Assembly (NCBI RefSeq): GCF_021018805.1
Contig: NC_086254.1
Location: 28,085,300-28,149,299 of the forward strand
DNA length: 64,000 nucleotides
Reading direction: 5' to 3'
DNA from: Prinia subflava
Taxonomy: Eukaryota; Chordata; Aves; Passeriformes; Cisticolidae
In this document: piece by piece, positions 52,411-64,000 of the stretch
Numbering within the stretch: the first letter of the stretch is position 1
Layout of the letters: each line of letters opens with the position of its first letter
The notes under the pieces: generated by a model
Seen by the model: the letters and a program-made list of their open reading frames with translations, nothing else
Databases searched by the model: none
Told to the model about the DNA's origin: nothing
Position numbers and translations under genes: made by a program

Positions 52411-55400
52411 CCCGAGGAGTAACAGGAATGCCACAATAATGAGGATTGATGTTCCCTCTCACCCACTCCAGCACAAATCAGGAATAATCCTCTGAAGCCA
52501 AGGGGGCTGCACTGCCACAGGAGAGGCTCCAGCTCAGCTGGGTCCAAACCCTGCAATACCTGAGAGACACCTGAGTTTGGCACATGAGAAAATGCAAGAT
52601 CAGGTGCAGCACCAGAAATAAAAGGCCAGTGGTCAGTTCTGGAGCTCTGCATCCTTCCCCACGTTGGCAGGGTATCATGATCCTCCACAACAGAGGTGGC
52701 AGAGCACGGCCCTGGTGCTTTCCATGCCTGTGGAGCTGCTCCTGTCAGGATGGGAACACTTTTTGCAGGAGCAGCATCTGGGCCATGCAGACAGGCAGCC
52801 CAGAGGAGCTGCCCAGGGTGAAGGGATGCAAAACAAACTCAGATCTCTGGAGAGCTCAGCATTTAGAAGACAGTGCTCTTTAGCCCTAAAAAACTGCTGA
52901 ACCAGCCCAGTTATGCTGCAGGGAAGGGACAACATCACACCAGCTGCCAGTCAATCCCTGCTTAACTTCACCACTAACAGAACTATTTTGAGTCTCTCAG
53001 GAGCCACAGCTCTGAATTTAAAAGTCTTTTTCCACCTTCTCCTCTCCATCAGCAGCCAGATTTGTGCTCCCCAGGAGCGATGGGGACATCATCCTGCCAC
53101 CACCCACACTGTCACCTCCTTGGCAGAGAACGGCCAGCTCGTGACACCTGCATGGACAGTGCCAGGTCTGCCAGGGCACAGCCTCTCTTTGCACCTGACA
53201 CGTTAATCCCCAGCACCAAAGGACAATTAATCACTGCTGTCACCTCTCACTTCTTCCCTGGCATAACCCAAATTCTGCAGGTGGGTGGCCAGGTGTGGAT
53301 GGGAGCAGGTGAGCACAGCTCACACATCAAGAACCTTTTACAGAGGGAGAGGCTGCCCAGAGAGCAGAACCCTGCAGAAAGTGGAGGAAAGCCATGGCCC
53401 TGCCACAGGAAATCAGGGTAACCTCAGTTAATGAGGGAGCCTCGTTTGAACTGGGCAGCTTTGGGGGCAGGGCTGGGGTTCAGACCCAGCACGTTCTGCT
53501 CAGGGCTCTTGTGCTCACCTGGATAGTTGCAAAAAAGGTGACATTACCTCACCCAAAGCTCCCCCAAAACCCCCATCAGTGGAAGAGGGGAGGAATGCAT
53601 GTCCTCCCCAGCAGTCCCTGCAATGCAGCAGTTCACAGGTCAGCACAACCTCTTCAGCTGAGGCTACATCACCCAGCCAGCTCCCAAACCCCACGCCTGT
53701 CCCTCACTGCTGCTCATTCCTGTGGACCACTCAGAGATGGGCAGATGGAAATCAGGCTCAGACAGCACCAGCCAGGTGGTGACCAAACCTCTGTGGATCT
53801 CCTGACTCCTGAGGCAATGGATGAGCCTCACACGACTGCCCTGTCTGGCTGCCTCCCTGTCTCTACCTAAAACTTGGATCTGTTGGCTGATTTTCACCAA
53901 GTTTGCCAAAGTGATGGGCAGCAGTGAGGATAAGAACCTCTTCCCCTGTTTCTGTTCCCAGAGGAGGCTGCCACGTGAGCTCCATGGGGCTGGCACACAG
54001 CAGCCAGCCTGGGAAAGCCACGAGCTCCCAGAGAGCAGCTCCCCCACGTTCCCCCACACAGAAAATGACAGGTTTGTTCCCTCTGCTTATTTCCCTGTGC
54101 CAGTAAACACAACAATAAATAGCAAGCTGCAGGAGGCAGATGATTGTGTGGTGAAAGGTGGAAAACATCTAAAAATGATTTAAAGCAAGGAGGAGAATAG
54201 GAAGAAAGGGCTGTGGATTATAATCTCTGAGGAGGAGGAGCTGCTGGGCTGGGGAAATGCAGCAGAAGCAGGGAAAGTTTTCCTTCCCACCCTCCAGCTC
54301 CTTGCTCTGAGTGATGCTCAGGTCTTCTGTGCAGGTGTCTCTTTGCAAAGGTCCCCAAACCCACCCCTGGCACAGGCCCCAGCAGTCCCAGCCCTGGGAC
54401 AGGAGCAAAAGCAGCACTGCAGGGGCTGGACCCTACAAAAACTCCTAAGGAACAGGGACACAGGGCATGGACACAGTAATGCTGAAGAGAGATTATCTAG
54501 CTGCCATTTCAACACGCTGGTAAATCAAAGTCGATGGAAGCCATATGCTCTGCTGGGAAGCATCCATCTCGTTGCCAGGGAAACATCCTTCCCGTTTAAA
54601 ATGGCAGGCAAAGGCTTGCAAAAACCTGCTTTTAACCCCCTTTTCTCAGGCATGATCCAAGTCCCCCAGCAGCTCCCCCAGCCCTGCGGCATCGCTGCAC
54701 TGCTGCCTGGGAGAGCTGCTGCAGCTTAGCCTGGGAACAGCAGAAGGAGATGGTGCTTCTCCCCTGGGCTCCAGAGGAAATCAGAGCCAGCCTGGCAGCA
54801 GTGAGATCCCATATCAAATTCCCAGCTTACTCCCAGGGCAGCTTCCACGGTTCATTCCTCTGGAAAAACAGGGAATCCCTGTCCTGGGTCACATCCAGCA
54901 GCTCCACTCAGGGATGCTGCAGGTGCCTGGTACAGACACACACAGATGTGCCCAGCTGTGGGGCAAGACCCTGCTGCAGCAAGGAAGGACCAAGAGCAGG
55001 ACCACAGCTGGGTTTGTGCTGCTCAAACCATCCCCTGCAGAGCTGCAGGTACCACCCATTCCTCACAGGCAGCCAGCACAAATCTGACCTTGGGAATTTC
55101 GGCAATCCACAGCCAGCACTGCAGGCTCCAGGAGCCACAGGAAACCAGCACTGAGCTCAGCTGGATCTGCAGCTGGCCCTGGGTCTCCTGCTCTGCATCT
55201 GCACCTTCTCCTTGCTCCCTCTAAGCCAGAGGTACAGCCCTGGGTCTAACAGGGCCAGGCTGGTTTGCTGGGGTCACTGGCAGCTGCAGGAGGAGGTGAT
55301 GGGGATGTGGGAAGGAGCACTTCCAGAGCACAATTTATATCGTGGCACTGTGGAAGTCACAGCAACAAACACTCTTCAGCCTATTAACACAAATGAATTT

Positions 55401-55529
55401 GCATGGGATTTTGTTTTAAACAGAAGATACAAACCAGTGCCCACTGGAACAGAACTAGACATCATTTGGTAAAGATTTTACTTCTCTGTGTTTACCTGCC
55501 ACTGAAGCCTCTCATGATTTTTTTTTTTT

Positions 55530-55668
55530 AGTAGAATTACAGGTTCAGGTTGAAGGGGACCTGCAAGATCACCTTGTTCCAACCCTCTGGCCATGGGCAG
55601 GGACATCTTCCACTAGACCTCGTTGCTCCATGCCCTATCCAACCTGGCCTAGGACACTTCCAGCCCCT
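55530..55668 (-). mobile_element. CR1 LINE fragment, 3' end
   Basis: On the plus strand it reads caggttcaggttgaagggga, cctgcaagatcaccttgttc, caaccctctggccatgggca, gggacatcttccactagacc and atccaacctggcctaggaca. It is a 5'-truncated CR1 copy with an inverted orientation. Confidence 0.88.
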
Positions 55669-56630
55669 TCTTTTCAAACTGTTCTCATTTATTGTAAATC
55701 CCACAAGCAGATGATGCCAAAACATTTTCTATTCTGATAAGTAACTATGCCTTAAAAACATTTATAATGGAGATCACAGACAACATTTAATAATTCAAAA
55801 CCTAGGAAGTCATGATGGGACAAGGATACATCCTGAAGGCTCCTAGTCTGTATGGGAAATGGTTATTGAAGCTGGAGGAGGGAGAAGCTAGAGTTACAGC
55901 CTCGGGAGCATGGATTTTTATGCTGCAGGCATCCTGTGTCACTGAATTCCTCTGTACCTCAGCTCCCAGCTGGAAAACGTGGTGATGATTCCCCCCAAGC
56001 ACACAGGGGCACAGCTGAGGTTAAGCCCAGGTCTAGCTCAAGACATGTCCATGGCCCTCAGCAAGCAGTAAGTCCTTCTGGAGTAGCACAAAGCCTGGCA
56101 CAAAACCACTGCAAAGCACACCAGCAACCAGGGCTCACGTGGACCAGAGCCAACACAGCATCTTAAACCACAGCACGAAGCCACGCGGGAGCTCCCAGGA
56201 GAAACATCCTCCAGCACACGACCCCAGGCCATGCCCAGCACCACAGCCAAGGGGTTGGTCCACCCCCAGGTAACAGCTGGAGGTGTTTGCAACAGCCTTC
56301 AGTGCCTCTCCTGGAGGCTGGCCTGGCTCCAGCAGTGCAGCCCGCCAGCAGCCGCCGCAGCGCGGATCCCCCACCGGGGCACCCCGGAGCCGGGCAGGAG
56401 TCACCTTCACTGCTGCCACCAGAGCCACATCACCCTGGCAGCTGGCCCGAGATGTGCTCGGGCTGTCTGGGGATTGTGTCAGCGGGCACTGTCAGTATCC
56501 AGTGGCCCTTTTGTGCTCCTGCATTTCCTTTCACTGCCTGCCTGGCTCGGAGCCGTGTGCGCGCTCGGACACCGGCAGGGACACAGAGCAATGAACGGAG
56601 AACAGCCACAGAGTATGGGGAGTCACAGCA

Positions 56631-56714
56631 TCCTCAGGCTGCTGCTGAACCAAAGGAGGAATCCAAATCCAGTCCTCAGCCTGCTGCTGAACCAAAGCAG
56701 GAGCAGCCCCATCC
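56631..56714 (+). repeat. Two-copy 42-base tandem repeat
   Basis: Units at 56631-56672 and 56673-56714 both begin tcctcag(g/c)ctgctgctga and continue accaaag. The first 30 or so bases of each unit match closely, and the ends differ. Confidence 0.75.
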
Positions 56715-57717
56715 TGCTTGTGTAACCCGGCCTCGCAGGACCTTCCCCATAATTACAGGGCCTTTCTCTGCAGTCCCACGGGGGCCGTGAGCTGTGCTCT
56801 GAAAGGATGCTCAGAGCTGAGCTTCCTCTCCAGCACATATTTCCAGTCTTCCCTAGAAACAGCAAAGAGCAAGAGGAAGCAGGAAGGAGAGAGGGAAAAA
56901 AAAAAAGTTTAATTAATCTTTGTTTAATTTCTGCTGTCTTTTAGCAAATGGAAAATAAGTGAGCAAGGCCTGTGCTGCTGCTCTGGGCTCCAGCAGCCCG
57001 TGTGTTTCCCAGAGGGGATGTACATCCCACCAGGCCACGGCAGCCAGCAGGGAATGCCATCGCAGCTCAGGCTTGACTCCAGCCACTCTTCCCAACACAT
57101 CCCACAGGGATGTGGCTGCAGGACAGATGGGCTTCCCCAGAACCAGATGAGGAGGCAATTCATTACCTTCATTAATTTCTCTGTGATTTTCAGTAGCCAT
57201 CAGCTCCCAAGGGGGGAAGAGCATGGCCAGAGAGGACTGAACTCTTCTTGGAGGTTCAGCCCGTTTATCTACAGCAGGCTGGGGTTTGGGCAGGTGCTCT
57301 CTACCAAACACACACACACAGAAGGCTGTCTGCAAAGAGGGGAAGCAAAAATGGCAGGTTTGATCGAGGTACTGCCCAGGTGCACAAGTTCTTGCAGATG
57401 GATAGGCCAAGCCCAGGCAGGATCAAGCCCTGAATTATCAGTAGGTGTCCTAGGTTTGGCTATTTCAAATCTTGGGTGGAGACCTGAGGTTGGGATATGC
57501 CCCACCTACTTACAGATGTTTACATCCCCACCTCCTGGTAAAAAACAGTAGGATAGAAACAACTTCAGAGTCCTATTCATTCGTCTTATTCAGACACTTC
57601 CATTACCTTTTCCTGTACTTACAACCCCAAATCATTCTCCCCATACTAAGATTGTTTAAAAACATTGCCAATTTAAAGCCAAGTTTCATACCTACACGAT
57701 GTTATCTAAACTGACAG

Positions 57718-57948
57718 AGAACAGGATTAGGTTGGATATTAGGAAGGAATTGTTCCCTGTGAGGGTGCTGAGGCCCTGGCTCAGGCTGCCCAGAGAAGCT
57801 GTGGCTGCCCCTTCCCTGGGAGTGTCCAAGGCCAGGCTGGACAGGACTTGGAGCAACCTGGGACAGTGGAAGGTGTCCCTGCCCATGGCAGGGGGGTGGA
57901 ACAAGATGAGCTTTAAGATATCCTCTCATGTAATTCTCTAATTCTATT
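57718..57948 (+). mobile_element. CR1 LINE fragment, 3' end, plus orientation
   Basis: It reads ggttggatattaggaaggaa, ctgcccagagaagctgtggc, gtccaaggccaggctggaca, tggaaggtgtccctgcccat, then ggaacaagatgagctttaag and a remnant of the ATTCTATG tail (taattctctaattctattta). It is the only CR1 copy seen here on the plus strand, antisense to KCNQ2. Confidence 0.92.
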
Positions 57949-60900
57949 TATCCCAATTATCTACTGATCCTCATACCAAGCCTCAGCAGCTCTCTCTGTG
58001 TCATTTAATATGACTTGAGGTGCTCCCACCACCCACAACTGCATCGGGAGGGGGAGGGTGCAGGCTCTGGGTCTGGAGGGGTAGCTCAGAGAAGGTTTAA
58101 AATTACATCTGTTTTCTATTGCAGAAAAGAAAAACAACATCAGCTACAAAAGGTCAGTGCAGAAATTCTTCCTATCCCTCATTAGCTGGCACGATAAGTG
58201 AGAAGCTGCTAATTAAGAATAGCATTAAAAACATCTAGATGTTAAAAGACAAAAATGTGGAGGAGAAAGATTCAACTCAAAATTCTGGTAAATTACAGAC
58301 AAAGAGCTCAGGAAATTCTCCTTCACTCCTAAGTCTTTTCCCTTCCTTACATGAATAGGCATAGCTAAGAAAAAGAGCATGACAGAGATGTGCATCCCCT
58401 ACCCACAAGAACCAAACCAGAGATCACATTAACCAAGTTCCTTTCGTGCTGATACGGATTAAATGCTCCGTTCCCCCAGGCTATGGAGACACAGCCCTCA
58501 TGAAGTGCCAGCAATTGAGTTCAAGACATAATGACATGAGGACTTGTCCCTCTGGCTCAGGGTGATGCTTAATTGGGTGTGAAGCCAGCTTTTGGATGAA
58601 CACTGCCATTAGCACACTGGCTTCTGTGCAGCTCCCGGAGAGGTGCTACTCCTTACCCCCCAAATTCATGGCAGGGCAGCCTTCTGCAGGCATGGGGTGT
58701 GTCTGGAAAGGCTCATCCCGGGGAAAAGGACACAATAAAATTCCCCCACTGGCAGTGTCTCAGAGGAGCCCACCCACGTTTGCCCATGGCACCTCCAGTC
58801 CCTGCTCTGACACCAATGGGGACTTACAGCCACTCAATGCCTCATCTCTTCTAAATAATTAAAACCCCTCTAATCAAAAACCCAACAGGATCAGCAGAGC
58901 AACCCCTGGGGGTAAAAGAGGGTACAAATCCCACCTCCCCCTCAGCCATGAGCCACTGAAGAGCAAGAGCTGCTCCTCAAGGACACACAGCACGCTCAGG
59001 TCCCCACGAGCTGCGCCAGCAGCACCACAGCCCGAGATGGACAAACATCCCATGCAAGCTCCTACCCATGCTCCAAACAGCCATGCTCCTGCAGCCACGA
59101 GAGATGGGACCAGCAGCACGCATCTTCCAAAGGATGGAGCCACTTTGAGGGTTGGTTTTGTTGCTCATTCAAGCCTGGAGTCTTTATATAGTGTCAGGGC
59201 AGGATCCAAAAGCGGAAGAGAGACACCCACTCCCAGGGAGTGTAACACACACACTGAAATAAATAGCTCCCTGCCTAAGGGGATGACTCAGGAATCTCAC
59301 TAGTCCTTAAGGCACAAATCACTGCTAATAAACCCCAGAAAGCTTGGAGGAAGGCCTAGCAAGAGGTCAACTGGGCAAGACTTGGCATTTCCAGCTTTGC
59401 CAGGCATAAAGGAAGAGGAAGGATGAATAACCACTGAGAAATAACAATGTCCAACATTGAGGCAATGGTCACACCAGCCTAAGCCCTTCCTGCAGTCTAC
59501 CTACCTCAAGACAATTGAGTAGTCCTTGCTAGGGGAGAGGTTTTGTTTTTCACTGCCCCTCCTGGAAGCACTCGGGCTTAACCACCATATGGCTTGAAGT
59601 GGCAGGAGGAAACAGCCTCACTCCCTGTTTGTCCAGCAATAATATACAGATATTTATATTTACCTATTTTCCTTTCCTCTTGAGTGAAAGAGTGCTCTCA
59701 CATCCCTTATTATGTTCTTCAGATCAGGTAACGAATCTCCCAGCAAGCATAAACTCAATTAATGGCCACTTTGAGACTCTGAGTTGAGCACAAACCCATA
59801 AACATGCAGGAGAACATCTCCCAGAGCTGTCATTTCGCTGCCACATATAACACTCCAACAGGAGAGAGTCAATAAGACCCATTCACAGCCCTCCACGTGC
59901 TGCATCTGTAATGAACAGTGAGATCACAGCAAACTGTCCCTCTGTGGGTGATCCATGTCACTGGGAAGATGCCACCTTCATCCTCCCAGCCCAACCTTTG
60001 CCCTGCTGAGGTTCTCCAGGCTGGCCAAAGCCAACCCCATCTGCCCTTGCAAACCCAAGGAGCACAGACAGAAACCAAACCACCAATCCAAAATCAAATC
60101 AGGTGACAGGAAATGCTAGTAAATAGAAAAGTGGAGCAAAGACAACATTGAGCAGTGCCTCAACAACTATTTTATGCCTTTTCTGTGTCTTGAATGCTCA
60201 ATGCACCAAGTCTTCCAGCAGGGACTGGCTCTTTTTGACTTGATGGGCAGAACAGAAACTTGTAGACTTCTACTCCCATTAGGGATGCCTGCACATTGCC
60301 ATAATATTAACAGAATAATATTTTCCCCTTTCTATTCATTTTAACTTTTCTTTGACTGATTTTTTTTTCTTTTTCCTTTGCACCCCATATTAGTTTTTTC
60401 CACCACACCAAGCCAAAGCTGCAGGAAACAGACACAGCAGGTACCCAGACAAAACCTACTGCCCTCCCACAGGAGACACACGAGGTGCACACAGGGCACT
60501 CTTGAGTCAGGATTGCTGATAGCTTATTTTTTTTTCCTGAGCATCATGATAACTCCATGGAGAGTGACAGGCTCGCTGTGGAAGCTGCATTAGGAGTGCC
60601 TGCCCTGCCGTGCTCATCCCTTGCAGTGCGTGACAGCAGCTCTGCTGCCACCCCAGCCCTAATTTGCTCCCACACTGTCACCTCCCCAGGGCTGGCAGAG
60701 CTCTAAACGAGAGAGCAGGACTGCCAGGCAGATCAGGGTTTGTTTACAAATGAGGGATTTGTGAATGCCTGGGAAAGACCCTCCGGAAGGCAAAACCTGT
60801 CCTGAAGAGACCAAGCACCAGCCACGACGGACTGCCAGGAAGCTCAGATGGAGAGCAGCTCCCTCCTAACCCAGCCATTCCCTCTGCCTTTGCCTGTCCT

Positions 60901-63900
60901 CTTGTTTCTTTTCCTTGTCCCACCCTCCTGGGGGAGGCAGTAAAAAAAGGACAATCTGGTAACTGGGCAGTTCACTCTGAAACACAACTGGAGCTGCTTA
61001 GGAATCACACCCAGTATCAAGGAGGCTTGACTGCTTCTGACTTTTTCCAGTCTTGCCTTGCAGATCGCAAGAGCTGATCAGGGTTTGCCACAAAGATTCC
61101 TTCCTCAAAACCTCTTCTCAAAGGTGGATCTCAGATCCAGGTCATCCCATTTCAGTGTGGATCGGCCTCATCTCTCCCCTCCACCTGCTGGGGTGTCCAC
61201 AGTGCAGTTCTGGCTTTGAACACCCCAGTTCCCACAGGCTGTGGCAGGAGGTGGGAGATGCCTCCACTCACTCCTGGTTTCCAGTTTGAAATCATGCCAG
61301 GCTCTGTCTCCTTGCCTGGACTGGTCCCACCCAGCTCTCACTAAGATGTGCAAGGGAATTTAGGCTCCCTCTGCCACCAAGAGATAGAAATGGGCACCTC
61401 CAGAAGGCAAGCCTGCCCTAAGCCTGCACTGAGGCTGCTGTGGGATTTCCACGAGGAATCCTGCACGTATCCAAGCATCCCCAAATTCACCATGAAAGCT
61501 CACTGCACCTTAAACATCTGGATATTATAGGTCCCAAGACAAATCGAGTGACTGCTCAGTCACAAGGGCTTGCACCCAGCAACCCCAGTGACTCTGATGT
61601 AGCTTTAAATCACCTCCCTACAGCAGCAAGAGAGAGGAGGTGACAAGATTCCAGAGGTCTTCTGCTTCCCCTCTTGGAAGAGGCAGCTCTTTGACATCCA
61701 ATCCACTCTTAAAAAAAAATCACTGGATGGATGCTTACCAACACCAAAACTTTTCCACACATCTAAAAAGCACATTAAAAGGCTGGAGTGATGCCAAAGA
61801 GAGACCAGAGAGTTCTGCAGGAACTCTCTGCTTTCCCTCCTTTATTGGCAGCTGCACAGCCAAGAAGCCCCGAGGCTGTCACGGAGCAGCTCCTGCCATC
61901 CCAGCCCGTGCCTTGTGCAAGGTACTCCCCAACAAACACCACAAGTAATTACCTCAGAGCCTCACAATAAATGCACACCTCTGCTGTCAGTGCCACAGGA
62001 GGCTGCACCTGCAGCTCAGCCAGGATAAGGCCACCAGAGCCACGTGGGGAGCCGAGGTCACCACAGCTTCAGGGAGCTGAGCAAGTTCACCCAGCCTGCT
62101 CACCACACCGATTGCTTTTACTGGAAAATAAAATTTGCATTGAAATACCTACTCTTGCAGTCCTGGTGGCACCATCTTTCATCACAGGAGGCTGCCAGAA
62201 GAGCCCAAATCTTTTTGTCTTGCAACCTGATTAGGAGCCAATTAAATACATGGTGGAGAAGGGCCCTGCACCCACTGCCCTTCTGCACCACCTGGTTTTG
62301 CCATCATGTGTTCACCAGTCAAGTACATCTAAATACGCTCTAAATGCATCCTAAATACATGCATGAAACTCAGTCCAGACCACCACAACAATCTGGTTTT
62401 GCAATGTGGTTCCTTTAGGACCATCAGGGGCTAAAAATCATTGCATTATTCTAAAGAAATGTGCATCTCAGTGCTGGACACTCCTGTCTTTGATGTACAG
62501 GGACATCACACCAACAGGGACAGGCCATTAATCCTTTGCAGGAACCACTCTCCACCTCTCTCAGCTCTACCATATCTGTTCCACAGGAGATTACACGGCA
62601 AGAAAAGGGACTGGCACATCTCCCTGTCACCACAATTTAAAGAACAATCTGTTCCTCAGGAACTAGGAAACCAGTGAGCATTTGGGCTACCTTAAAAAGG
62701 GTTATGCAGGGCTATGTGTTTGCTACTTAACTCCCAGAAGCTGAACACTAAATTTACATGTTTTTTTATTCTTGTGAGCACCACTGATGCCTGGCAGGCT
62801 AACCCTGTGCCCTGCTCACCCTGGACACGGTGCCTCACCCTGTCATCCCTTCCTTCTGCTGCAATGCAAAAAAAAAAGAAAAAAAATCAAGGAATCTGAT
62901 TTTTATAAGTATATCTCTTTGAGCTATGCCCGTCTTCCCTTTAGTACAGGATTTGGGGCTCACATTTTGGGCTGCTCCTTTTTTAACACATCGAACCATA
63001 GCAAGACTCATCTGGCTGAGGTGTGTTGCAGCACCAAAAGGAGGTCACCCCGGGGATCTGCTTGTTTTTCATTTCCCTAATGTCAGTGTGGGGTGAGTGT
63101 GACGGCTGGAACGTGACACATTAAAGAAATCAGGCTGCTCCCACCAAGCTCTGACTAAGCAGCTGGAGAGGAGCTCGTGAGCATCCCACCAGGAAGGTCC
63201 CCTGCTCCCTGGGGTGGACACCACCCCACAGAGGAGGGCAGGAGCTCAGCCCCTGTGGGAGATCCGTGCTGGCCCCTTCACCCCACTCAACGTGGGTCCA
63301 GGAGAGGTCCCTGTACGTCTCTGGTGGATGGGCAGGATTTGGTGGCATCCCACCTGCCACAACAACCCTGTGTGAAGGTGAGGGCTTGCCATGAACCACC
63401 ACTCCTCAGGGTTTGGAGATGGACAGTCGAGACTGTCCGACCACATTTACCCCAAATTCTGGTGTAAGAGATCATCTGGGAATGGATCTGTGTGAAATAA
63501 CCCTGCTTTCCTCAGTTCTGAGGAGTGAAAGGAGTCACAGAAGAGGCACTTCTGCAAGGAGAAACCCTGGAATCCAGGGAAGCCCCTCATCCACTCTCTG
63601 TGCTCCCCCCATGCCAGCACAGCCATGCAGTGCAGGCAGGACACTGGAGAGAGAGGTGGCTTGTCTGGGTGGAAAGGGAAGAACAAATGGGATGGGAATG
63701 GTACAAGGAAATTTTAATAGAATTAGGCAGGGAGGAAATGTTCCTTCTTATTATAATTTAAGTCCATGCACTTGCTTAATTAACTAAATGTGTGGTGCAC
63801 AGTATGCAGATGAAAAATGCACCCAAACTATTTTTAACACAGTTAAAGAGATGCATTAGGGTTGTAAATTCTAAGTAGGAAATGCAAGAATTATGTTGGT

Positions 63901-64000
63901 TCCTGAGCACACAGCTTTAAAAGTGCCTGAATCCAGGCTGTTTTCTTACCACTGTTCCAAATGCAGCCCCTTCTTCAGCTCAGGGACCAAACCTGAGCAG

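Overview
The window is vertebrate genomic DNA, almost certainly from a bird. It has spliced exons with GT-AG boundaries and no operon-like packing. Several truncated copies of CR1, the dominant avian LINE, end in the usual CR1 3' tail. I cannot name the species.

One gene accounts for all the coding sequence I can support: KCNQ2 (Kv7.2), the M-current voltage-gated potassium channel subunit, on the minus strand. Fifteen exons were placed to the base from splice sites and conserved phase. They run from human-equivalent exon 2 (44463-44553, S1) down to the terminal coding exon (4168-4872, stop TGA at 4168-4170). Every junction joins in frame. Without the cassette exon the joined reading frame is 737 codons plus stop. 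The first coding exon (N-terminus and start of S1) is not in the window, so intron 1 runs from 44554 past 64000. The numbering below follows the human gene.

Layout, in window order: 1-4167, 3' UTR and 3' flank; 4168-15053, the C-terminal exons (helices B to D, ankyrin-G motif), including a 108-nt cassette exon at 10579-10686; 15054-27578, a 12.5-kb intron; 27579-27608, a 30-nt exon; 29448-44553, exons for S1-S6, the pore, helix A and the following linker; 44554-64000, partial intron 1. CR1 fragments lie at about 14240, 14598, 38016, 49788, 50027, 55530 and 57718.

The most interesting part is the splicing of the C-terminal region. Exon 14 ends in a non-canonical GC donor. It can join either the cassette exon 15a or exon 15, and the exon 15 acceptor has a poor pyrimidine tract behind a G-run. 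Exons 8, 9 and 10 have off-consensus donors. Together these point to isoform choice in the linker between the calmodulin-binding helices and the tetramerisation domain. I found no second gene, no RNA gene and no evidence of a wholly new system. The non-coding candidates (possible enhancers, inverted repeats, CpG-rich patches) are inferences from sequence alone.
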